Shown in pieces: positions 33,342 to 44,200 of a DNA stretch of 64,000 nt (the first letter of the stretch is position 1; each line of letters starts with the position of its first letter). Location: contig NC_051093.1 of assembly GCF_901709675.1 (NCBI RefSeq), positions 7,369,553 through 7,433,552 on the forward strand, read 5' to 3'. The DNA is from Syngnathus acus. Its lineage: Eukaryota > Chordata > Actinopteri > Syngnathiformes > Syngnathidae. The translations under genes and the position numbers were made by a program. Below the pieces are notes generated by a model. It was not told where the DNA came from and ran no database searches. It worked only from the letters and a program-made list of their open reading frames with translations.

Positions 33342-35700
33342 ACACACACTTCTGTTGATTAACTTAGTCCTACATTTTTAAGCCTGTATCATCATCTCTC
33401 CAGTGCTCAGCTTTAGAACAATCTCGCCACCTTTTGGTCATTCACAAAGTTGGCTCACTGCCTCATATTTAAAATTGCGCAACCGGAATATCAGGTGTAA
33501 TGGGGCTTCCAAAGAAAAAGGGACCTGTTTATAAATAACTTCAAATTGGTGCATTGGCAGTGGTGCAATGCCACTTTGCAATTTCTAAAACTGTTTGCCA
33601 GCTTCCATTCTAAGGGCTGTCAAATGCATACACATGAAGACAGACTGGTTTATGCTGAATTTTAAGTCGTGTCGCTTTATATCTACCTCAATAACAGTGC
33701 GTTTATACTGTGGGGAAAAAAAGAAAATACCCCAACACAAGGTCGGTTATTCTGAATTGGAAGTACCGTATTTTCCGCCCTAAAAGGCGCACCGGGTTAT
33801 AAGGCGCACCTTCAATGAACGGCCCATTTTAAAACTTTGTCCATATATAAGGCGCACCGGCTTATAAGGCGCATAAAATAGAAGCTATACTGCATCAAAC
33901 TGAGGTTGACTAGGGTTGCGGTATGCATCCACTAGCCAATAACCAACGAGCCCTCTATAAACAATCGCGTTTCTCAAACGATCTCCTATAAAATGATCGG
34001 AACTGACTAAAGTTCGATCTAACGCATTGGTACTACTTACCTACGTTTCCCTTCCATATCGATCCGTAGATTTACTCGAAACATTAACAGAGCAGCCTAT
34101 TTTGACAGGAAATAGCCTCGCGGGTACAACAGCTATTCGGTGACGCCCCCTGACTACAGTTGCCGTAATGCTGGGAAGCGATGCGACCTTGTAATTTATT
34201 AGTCGTACTAAAACGTACTGAAACATTTTGGCAGAGCACTGTGTACAACCAGTATGGATCAACAAATTCATCAGTTGATCCATATATAAGGCGCACTGGC
34301 CTATAAGGCGCACTGTCGGCTTTTGAGAAAATTTTAGGTTTTTAGGTGCGCCTTTTAGGGCGGAAAATACGGTAAGAGTGTGCAGCTTTCAGTACATCAC
34401 GCAAAGGTGTCGCGACTACAGAGGGCAAGTTGCTGGGAATGCAGGATGTTGATACATGCATATTGTAGTGCATGTATGATTATTAAATATGAACAGCTTG
34501 TATTTCGGTTGTAAATACAAATAGACTAACTTTTAAAAGTAGATTTAAACGTAAAACCCTCGTTGAAGAAGACATTATTGACAATCGCTACTGTCTGGTT
34601 GGTTTTAATGGCTGGATCAGAGGAGCAGTTATGGCTGCCTTGCCCCAAATGTCAAAATATTTTACTGAGTTAAGTTCAGATGGTAATTACGTTGGAGTAT
34701 AAAAAATGCAAACCTTTGTTTAATGTAAATTATGTGCTTGTGCAACAATGTTTTATCTTGTCTGATGTCTCTTTTATTATTTTTTTAGGCAAAACATTAT
34801 TTTAAACAGAACTATTTTGCTAAATCACGTACATTTTAAAATCATGTTAGAAATTGTTTAAAGCTGTTTGCTTTTTAATTTGTAGTTTTTGCCTTGCACA
34901 AGGTGCTTCTGTCATTCCTGCTTTTGTGTCTTATTTAATTATATCCTTTTTAAGAATAATCCTTTGCTGGAGGGGAGGAAAGTCACAATTTGTGTGTATT
35001 ATATTTTAATGTGAGGAATTTAAAACATAGAACAAGCATTTTAGATTCGTGTAAAAGCTTACTGTTTTTTTTTTTTTTTTTTTAGAGTAGAGAAGCAAAT
35101 TTCCAGAAAATTCTCTTACAGGTCAAACCGAGCAGATCATTCTCTTTCTTGGCTGCACAAAGAACAGCAATGCCATGGATAGGGTGGGTTTATTACAGCT
35201 TTTCTGATGTTATGTTACATCTTTTTTTGTCAATATCCTTTTTACTTTCCAAATTTCAGTCTTGTTCACTATTTTGATCTTGGTGTTTTTATAATAAAAA
35301 ATGTGATGGAGGTGGAAGTTCTTGTTTGTTCCTACCCTGCAAAAGATATATATAGCCGGCTTAAAACAGAAGATTAATGACACTATTTTGGTCGCCATTA
35401 GTAGTCAACATTTGATTCCCTCCTACTTATCTGTGTTGCATATATGGAGAAATATAGCATTGTTATATTTCTTCCTATTATGTAATTGGAGTACTTTTTC
35501 CACAATTAGCTGTTCCATCACAATTCAGATATAATAATAAAAATAATAATAGATATCTGATCAATGAATTAGACCAATAAATTTCCTGGTTCAATTGGAA
35601 TTAGTATGCATTGCATTTTTTTTGTACGTATTTACTATCTACATTTTATTTCTTTTTTTTTTTTGGTACGTATTTACAGTTGCAGGAACAAATCTTTCTT
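33342..35700. other. Intergenic DNA between srebf2 and nol12
   Basis: The first part is the srebf2 3' UTR. The TIR element at 33764-34374 occupies much of the left half. The right half (34380-35690) is AT-rich with T runs and shows no conserved reading frame. Confidence 0.5.
33764..34374. mobile_element. TIR element with 'GGCGCACC' ends, copy 2
   Basis: The left end is TACCGTATTTTCCGCCCTAA followed by AAGGCGCACC. The right end is the inverted GGTGCGCCTTTTAGGGCGGAAAATACGGTA form, split here by sequence order. TA occurs at both outer ends. Subterminal GGCGCACC units repeat in inverted order. It is 611 bp with no transposase frame, so non-autonomous. Its left arm matches the right arm of the copy at 263-661. 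Confidence 0.8.
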
Positions 35701-35808
35701 CGCATGTTTTCAGTCGGACATAATTAGCGAGCTCGCAGTCACGCCGTCAGCACCGGAAGTCATCAGACAGCCCACTCACATGCGCATGGAAAGTAAGCAT
35801 ACACAACA
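35690..35808 (+). promoter_or_regulatory. nol12: nol12 promoter/leader with an overlapping uORF
   Basis: An ETS site (ACCGGAAGT, 35752) and an NRF1-like ATGCGCATG (35780) mark a housekeeping promoter. A uORF starts at 35786 (ATGG context), encodes MESKHTQQ and ends with TGA at 35810-35812. That stop overlaps the nol12 start codon at 35809 as ATGA. Whether the uORF is transcribed depends on the start site. Confidence 0.55.
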
Positions 35809-37173
35809 ATGAAAAACAGAAAAAAGAACAGTAATGTCCCCAACAAGGCGAAATTCAAGCCTGGATCTAAGAAGAGGGAAAATAAATGCGTCGTAATGTT
35901 TGACGACAAAGAGAGGGCGTAAGTGTACCCTATTATTTATCCTTTTGCTAGTGCCACAGCATCACTAGTTGTGTGTTTGCATGTACACGCTATAAATTCT
36001 GAACCTTTATGAATGTTTTATATTATTTCATTATTATTTGAAAACGTAAAACAACTCGAGTATGGTGAATGTACATCACTGTAAATTGTGACAACAAAAC
36101 AAACATCTTCTAAGAACGTATCTCTTAGTGTCAAATTAAAGCCAGCATTATTAATTATTATTATTATAATACACTTTATTTGAAACGCACTTTACCTTAC
36201 ATAGAAATCTCAAAGTGCTCTTATATTGGATTTGTAAAGTGTACTCATTGTGTTGATACATCTTCCTTCCTGTCAGGGAATATCTCACTGGTTTCCATAA
36301 GCGGAAGGTGGAAAGGAGGAAAGTAGCTGTAGCAGAAATACGCAAGAAGATCAAGGATGAACAAAACCGAGTCAGACAAGAGGTAGGTGCCAAGCAAAAG
36401 GCCATATTATTGTTGACAACTATTTTGACTCAGACAAAATGGTGTTACTTTTATAACTGTCTTTCAGAGGCATAAGGAATATATAAAAATGCTGAAGGAG
36501 CGACAAGAAGCGCTCGGTGAGTCAGAAGCGGACATGCATTTTTCACAATTTGTTTAACGTGATGTTTATTGTAGAGGAAAGCGAAGATGATCTGGAAGAT
36601 GTGATCACCAATACAACAGAGTCTGTTCAGTTTGATCATCCGAACCACACAGTCACAGTGACTACCATCAGTGATCTGGACCTCACCAACAATCACCTGC
36701 TTGAACGAGTAACAAATAAGGTCAACACACCGACTTGCATCAAGTCTGTTTGACTGACAGCCATAACATTTAAATGAAGTCTTTTGTTTTCTTCTTAGGT
36801 CAATGGGGAACCTAAAGAAAATGATCATGGGGAGCAAGAGGAGAAACTGATGACAATGCCAAAAAAGGCTGGCAATCCAATCTTGAACAAAAAGTAGACT
36901 TCTACTCATTATATACTCTAATCTGTATATTTAAATCATTCTAAGCACTTTTGTCCATCCGTCCCCCGACTATGCAGGATCCGCTCGCTGACATCCTCAC
37001 TCAACGCCTTCACCTGCAAAAAGAGAAAACGAAAGCAGGGAGGACGAGGAGGACGAGGCCAGCAGACGGACAAGACTGACAAGAGAGTCACAGAAAGCAA
37101 AATCAGTGCCAAGAAGACCAGCAAGTGGCAGAGACGACGCATGACTGGAAAGAAGCACGGTCAACAGGATTGA
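35809..37173 (+). CDS. nol12: NOL12, nucleolar protein 12 (Rrp17 family)
   Basis: NOL12 is a nucleolar RNA-binding protein of rRNA processing, related to yeast Rrp17, a 5'-3' exonuclease. Six exons (35809-35918, 36277-36382, 36468-36516, 36575-36720, 36799-36893, 36978-37173) give 233 residues (human 213). Signature stretches are '[15 protein letters not shown]', '[17 protein letters not shown]' and '[20 protein letters not shown]'. The C-terminus is highly basic ([25 protein letters not shown]), as expected for nucleolar targeting. A coiled-coil-like charged helix covers about residues 35-95. The order nol12-triobp is the same as in human 22q13.1. An ATTAAA poly(A) signal is near 37229. Confidence 0.95.
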
Positions 37174-37379
37174 AAGATCGGATATTGACATGGTGTTATT
37201 TTTATACACTCAATGTAATGTAGTTTGATTAAAGCTTAATATTTCCGCTAACCCCAAACATTGTCACACTTTCTATCTTGGTTCAGTGTTTACACCCGAA
37301 CTAGATCTCTATTTACCTCAATATAATCTATTTTTATTCCGAACATTTGTCTGCCAGTGAGTTTAATGTATATATATTC

Positions 37380-38217
37380 AGCCCCCCTCCTTTCTCGTGT
37401 TTATTTATTTACGCTAACCCGAGCCTACGCGTGGCACCTGCCACCAGCACAGACGTTTCACTTTGCTTTCTAAAGCCGTGATATTTAATACAAGGGGCTT
37501 TTGCAGGCTGCGGGGTCCGACCCCTGAGTCTCTTAACCTCGCTACTGAAGAGCCGCCAGCTCTTGTCGTGGATGCTTCTGTTTCACTCATTGTCTCCTCA
37601 GCCAATAGGAAGGATGTGCTGCTGGGGACTATAGAGACCATGAGGATGAGCCATGTGCTTGCTGGGGGGTCAATGGGCACTTGTGGTCAGGCAACAAGAC
37701 GCTACTCTTGTTAGGTAAGGCTCATTGTTTTCTTGTAAATGCTTTTGCAAATGTTCTTTGCTGTTTCTTATATCTGGATTTTATATCTGCGATGTAGTGG
37801 CCTTGCAGCTACTTGGTGGCAGTGCTGCTTTGAGAGCAGTCTTGGCTGGATTGTGTTTCACTTTTACTCTCGGTGGTTGGTTATCACCAAATGGTTAAAT
37901 AACTAGACAATTAACCTGTTTCCTGATCATCGTTATTTCAGTGTACAAATAACCATTTTGACATTTTTGTCTGGTGGTGTGCTGTGTGTTTTTCTATTGT
38001 TAAATACACTGATTATAGAAAGTCTACACACCCCTGTTTAAATGTCAGTGGTTTGTGCTATTGAGAAAATGACACCAAGATGAATCATTTAATCGTAACC
38101 TGGACAAATCAATCAACAGAAATATTGTTTGTAATATCACATTTTTGCGAATTCCCTCTCTGCTTTTATGCCTCAGTTCTCAACACAGGATGCGATGATA
38201 TTTCACATTCCAAAATC
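37380..38217 (+). other. Probable triobp 5' non-coding exon and first intron
   Basis: A GC-richer block at about 37410-37715 contains a CCAAT box (37599) and ends at a good donor, TTGTTAG|GTAAGG, at 37715. A 83-codon frame (37463-37714) stops exactly at this donor and resembles nothing I know, so I treat the block as a 5'-UTR exon of triobp. The following intron holds no gene. Confidence 0.4.
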
Positions 38218-41200
38218 ATGCCTCTCTCCGATGACGAGCCCGTATGCCCCAAGTTTCAACCCAACATCTTCGACCCCTCCCGCTGCCACGACTGCCTGCG
38301 TCAAAGGCGCCTTCATCACGACGCTGGGGACATCACCGAAGCGGCTCCGTCCACTCTCGACGCCGTCACCGGAGCCAAACTTCTGACGAGACGGGGCAAT
38401 GGAATGCTCTTAACGCCAATCTCTTCTCAGGCTGAGGAAAAAGACACCAGCAGCAAGGTGAGAAAGATGAGGTAGGACAGGAAGAAGGTGCAGTATGTTG
38501 CTCGGCAGAATCTGTGATGACTGATGGGATTAGTCGGGCCTGATGAGAGAGAATCGAAGTAGGGGTCAAAATAGAAGGTTAAAAGTCATCCTGAGTGTTG
38601 AGACAAACTACTCATACAAGAAAAGAATTAAACAATGTGATACTTGAAAAGAAAAAAAATTTATATTGCGTAATGTCTCACTTAACTCACGAGCCACTTC
38701 ATTAGGTGCATCTGCACCTAAATAATTATTGAATCTAAATAATATATATAAATATCATAAATAATATAAATATCCATCCATCCATTTTCAATAATATAGC
38801 CAAAAATAATATATCATATTTTGGTTGCCTTATTTATAGTCTTATCAGTGCAATTAGACATTTAATATGTACAGCAGTATATCATGTCTGCTATTCTACA
38901 AGAGGGTATCTAAGTCACGATAAAATTAAAACGGGAGTTTGCGCTGAGAAAAAAATGTAAATAATGAATGATCAAGGCCTTAAGCTGTGTCAAGTTACAG
39001 AGGTGTAACCCTAATCGAACAACAGACTGCACATGTGAGTGTGTCGGAGGTGAGGGAGTGTTGAAAGAGACAAGAACCTGTCAGCCGGATTTCAGTATTA
39101 TTTGAATACCAAATTAAGTGATCGTAAATTTATTCGAAGAAAAAGTGGTCTCCTCTGAAGTTGTGATTGGTCCATGTCGATCATCCTATCAGGAGGATTC
39201 GGACCGTTTGTCGCCGGTGAGCAGCTATTGTGATGTCACTCGAGGTTGTCCAGGTCATGTCGAGAGCTCTTTGCGTATTCTGAGCCCGGACTGTGAGCTG
39301 AATATCTGGGACGGAGATGACGACGACAGCACCGACAGGTAACAATTCAAACTGGATTACATATTTCGAAGTTCACCATGTCACTTGTGATTTAATTTAA
39401 TTTATTTTTTATTCACAGTGGAAGTTCAAGTTGTTCTTTTGGCGTTATGATCATCTAGAATAGTTAGGTACGATAAGGTCAATAAATAATGTATACTTTA
39501 GGTACTTTAAGGTAAATAAATCATGTACTTTCGGTGTTATGATCATCTAGAATAGTTAAATGGATAATGTACAAAATAAAAAGTCATCCACAACCTTTTT
39601 GTTTAAATTAAATTTAATTGCTGGTATGTAGCAACATGTGACAGATAAAAATATACTGCAAAAAAGGATTTTCAAAATTTGGAGTTTGAAAATGAATATA
39701 TGTTTTGAAATGTGACGTCCTGTATTTCTTTTTATCTCATCAGTTCCCATCAACATGTTTTCTTTGCTCATCTTTCCTTTTAATGTCCACCTCCATCCAT
39801 TCTATAACATCTTCCAAGCAGCCATCTTGACCCGAGTGACTACCAGGAGCTCAGTGGCTCTGGCAGTGCCGAGGATGAATACCCATCATTGAGAATGGCT
39901 CGACTTGAGCCGCCACCTCATGGAAGGACCTCTCGGGCCTGGATGGATGAAGCTCACATCGGGGATAGCTTCAACAGGCGTTCAGGTCAGTGATGTGCTG
40001 TCAGGGTCACCAGGGTCAAGTAGCAAGCACTGACCTACAATTACAACCCAAATTCTCAAATACAAAATTCATGAGGCCAGAGCTTTTTTTTTTTTTTGGA
40101 GAATATCCATGTGTGAACCTGACTTACTGCCTCTGACTGTATCCTGTTACAGCCAAAGGTGTTCTTTACCTGGCAATACTTGTGACGCCACTACCTGAGG
40201 TGTCCCTGGGCAATCATCAGTAACCTAATATATGTCACCACTCCTTGATTCTACTTTTGTCACATTGTTTTAACTTCACCTTCCCACCAGGGTTTAAAGA
40301 AGAACGAGAGAAGCGGGAAAGCGGCTACTTCTCTCTGGGGAGGGCGGCGGGTGCCCGGGCCCCCCGTGATAACAGCCCTCAATTTCGTCATTTTGAGAGA
40401 GGCCATCCTGTCTTTAACAGTAAAGACGTTGAGCCCAAAGATATCATCCCCTTCAGAAACCCCAATCTTGGTCTGGCCTCTGAAAGGCAGGTACCCCCGA
40501 TTTTGGATGAAGAGCTTCCTGTGGAATTCCCTCCACCTGACCCCTACGACATTGCCGTTGAGGTTGAAGCGCAGGTCGGCGCTCGTTCGCCCAGTCCGAC
40601 TCCGTTTAAAATAGCGGAGTCTCTGGCTTCTGTGGAACGAAAAGGTTTCAGCGGTTCTTACGGTAGAGGAAACGCTTCTTATAATTCTTCCTACCGACAA
40701 TCTGACCGCTTTGAATATTCGAGGCCAAGCTCAGCTCTGCACTCTCGCTCTTCCTCCCCGGCACGTGGAAACGCTCGATTGAGGGTTAGTGACTTTCCTT
40801 CCGCTAACAGAGGGCATACCGTTGATGATGGAGGGTGGTCTCAAGGTAGAGAGCCACGATTGAGAGGCTCCTTGCAAGGATCACAAGGACGACGTGGAGA
40901 CTCTGGAACTTTGCCGAGAAACTTTAAAACTCTTGCTGGTTCGGTCAAATCCCAATCCAGTACAGTTTCTGATTTTCGGAGTGCCTTACGGAAAACAGAA
41001 GTGAGTGGTCGAGGTCTTGAGAGCAGGAGCTCATCTTCTGGCAAAATATCACTCCACAAAACTGAAAATATTGTCAGTTCATTACACAGACTCCATAGTC
41101 ATACAAACGCTCCATCTCGTAGACCTTCGGAGACTCGCCATGAAAGTCGTGGGTCTTCACCCTCAAGAAGAACTTATAGTTCAATGGAGCAATCTGGACT

Positions 41201-44200
41201 TCGTAAATCAGAATCAATGACATCGCTGGACGGAAGAAGTCGTCATGGACGCTGCGGGTCTCCCATAAGAGAAGGCTACGACATTGAAAGTCAGGCTCTC
41301 CTGCGGAATGGACTTCATGGCCAAGATCTTGAAAACTCAAGCAGCTCCCCAACCCGATATGCTCATGACACAATGAGTCAACCCAAATTTAACAAGACAG
41401 GCAATAGTAGCCAAATCCTTGATAGCCATTCTGAAAAAAGATCCTACAAAACAACTGGTCAGTATCCACTTCGAAAAACAGCTAGCAGTACTTCAATTAA
41501 TCGCGAAAGTCGACATTCCTCTCCTTCAAGGAGAAGTTATGAAAGCCGAACCCAGTCTGGATTGCGCAAGTCTGACGTTAAAGGTTATGGCAGTCATAAC
41601 TCTTTGCCATCGAAGCAAATTTACGGTACCCCTCACCAAACCTCATTTCGTAACAATAAACTTAGCAGTTCTCCAAAGAGAAATAATAACAATAGCCGAA
41701 ACTCTTCCCCGTCTAGAAATACCACCAATGACCCTCCAGGCTTTTCTCTCCTCAGAAATGCCACCGCTGGAGAACATTCATATCAGAGACAAAACAGTTA
41801 CGGTGATTCCAAATCTACCGCCGATCGCTCTCCACGATCATGGCGGGGATCGACACACTCCCTCCGCAGCTCCTCGCTATCCCGTGCCGCTTCTCCCACC
41901 GTGCAGAATGCAAAAATCAACAGAAACGCTTCCGTCACCTTGCAAACTCCGAGAAGTCCAGGCGGTGCCCGGTCTAGGGCAGGAAGACACAGTCTCGAAA
42001 ATCAGTACGCCTCCCCTAATGACAAAAGACCTCATCATGCTCGGAGGAGTCCTTCCCCTGTACCTCGGGTGAAAATGCAAAGTCATACCTTATCGCAGAG
42101 CTCCATAGATTCCTCTGAGTCTGTGGCATCTGCTGGAAGAAACAAGGAGGAATATGCCACCCTGGCTGATCTACCCAAGGTCAAAATGATCCATCCGAGA
42201 GATGACCACATAGAGCAACCTCAGCGCCCGAGGAGACAGGAACTCTTCAAACCAGCCAGGTTAGATTTAACTGAACTCAATAATACCAATTCACCATGAG
42301 ATGTTCTTCGGATGTTCTAATGGACTCTTACACCTTCTTCTCTACATTTCATTGATTCATCTGAACTCTATTGTACTGTTTTCAGCCACTCCCTGAGCAA
42401 GCATCCCTCCAGAGAGTGGGAAGACAAAGAGGAAACTAACAGAGATGGGTATTATGGTGGCAGTGGGTATTTATCTCGTGCTCACTCCTCCTTCTCGTTG
42501 CAGGTAGGTTCACAGGTATGTCCCCCATCGCTCGTCCAAAATAAAAGTTTTGGGAAGCATTTGTACTTTGTGCAAAGGCGGAGCACAGTCATGCTTTTGT
42601 TACCGTGATGATTGGTGAATCACAAACTAATGCAGCTAACTGTGTTAATGCTAATCTATGCTAGCAGCGTTGTTTACGATATGGCTTCGTGTAGTGCGGA
42701 CTCTGGTTGTCACGTGAAAATGGCAGAACTGGGAGTGCCTCCATGGGCGGAGAAACTTGCTGCAGGTAGTAGTAATGAAATTAGCTCCGCTGTTGCGTGA
42801 CTGGAGGAAAGAGCTCATAGCTTTTGGAGAAGGTCAAATAAAGTTCATCTGTAAAAGTTGTAGTGCTTTTTTAATTAACCTAATAGTTTGTGAATAATTT
42901 TGATCAATATTTATAGTATGGTACTTTTCCTCACTATGACTTTTTTAGAGGTCTTGCAGTCCAACACCAGATGAGGGCAGTTCTTGGAAAGATTCTTATC
43001 ACAGATCAGCACCGATGCAGGTATGTGATACAGATAGTATAAACAACAATCCTCCCCTTTTTTTCTGTTGATAATCAGATCATATTGCCCAGTGTTCACA
43101 GATCATGTTTATTTTTGTCTCTATGTGCCTTGCTTCTGCACCCTCTTGTTGTTGCCGGCCGCGCACTTGTTTTGGAGACTCTCGTATTGCCTACGGGCAT
43201 TTCTTCAGATTGAGCTTTGTCACTTGTGGTGTGCTGGCTGGGGCATGTGTTGAAATTCCTGGGCTGCATTAAGTGAAACCAACAGCGACAAAGCTGGGTG
43301 ACCCGGATTTAGGTGGTGTGGACCTTAGATATGTATACTTAGATACCGCCTTGGTGCTAATTGCACGTCTATGTTGAGACCATATTGGATGTGCAATCAT
43401 GGAGGGGTTAGTGAAGATGGCTTATTTATTTGCTGCTTAAAGCTGCTTATTTTTCTCTCTCTGTACTAAAGCAGGGCTTGACCAAATGTTGGAGGTCAGC
43501 GAATTTTTTTAAAAACGTATTTTAAAATATCAAATAAAATGCTGGCAGGGCCTATATGGAACGTTGATAATTTTGTTTGGCACATTTGATGAGTCCTCAT
43601 ATCACACTTTTGTCACAGCACACTGATTTCAAATTGCTGTCCTAAAATATTAAACTCATGACATTCATTTAGTTTAATTATAACCATGACCAGACCTAAT
43701 TATAACCATGACCAGACCCAAGAGTTGGTGTGGGTCAGCCGTTGTCCTTGACCAATTGGGTTTAAAGTGTGACAGAATAAGGAGCACTGAGAGAAATTTC
43801 ACCCAGGACAAAGAAGATTAAAAGTTACGTTTGCTAAAAATGCATTTATTCTGTGCAATCTGTAGATTGTCACTCTATGGCTGGTTTAGCCGATATTTGC
43901 AGATATGCCACATCAAAGATGGCCGACGTGAGGACGTATTTACAGCAACAGGCTAAGCAGGGATGTCTAGGCGCTCGCAGTGACTCTCCGGTGCTGCGTG
44001 CCGCGAGCGGGAGCTACCGAGCTGCGTTTTCTCCTTCAAAGAGTCGAGCGGAGCCGCCCAGGAAGTGAACATCAAGTCCAAAATACTAGTGGGGTCGCTG
44101 CAGTCCAACTGCACGCCGCATATTTTCTCCTCTTTCGTCGCATTTACTTCAAACGTAACTACCGGAGTTCGCGTCTTGCTTGAGATTCTCGTTTGGTGGG

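Noticed and set aside
36451-36909. 152-codon minus-strand frame
   Set aside because: Runs across nol12 exons and introns on the opposite strand with no recognisable domain.
37463-37714. 83-codon frame ending at a splice donor as a separate gene
   Set aside because: No family resemblance and no plausible continuation; better explained as a triobp 5'-UTR exon.
40260-40700. 146-codon minus-strand frame
   Set aside because: Antisense to the triobp repeat exon with no family features.
41419-42072. 217-codon plus-strand frame
   Set aside because: Off-frame shadow of the large triobp exon, whose own frame has the TRIOBP motifs and correct splice phases.
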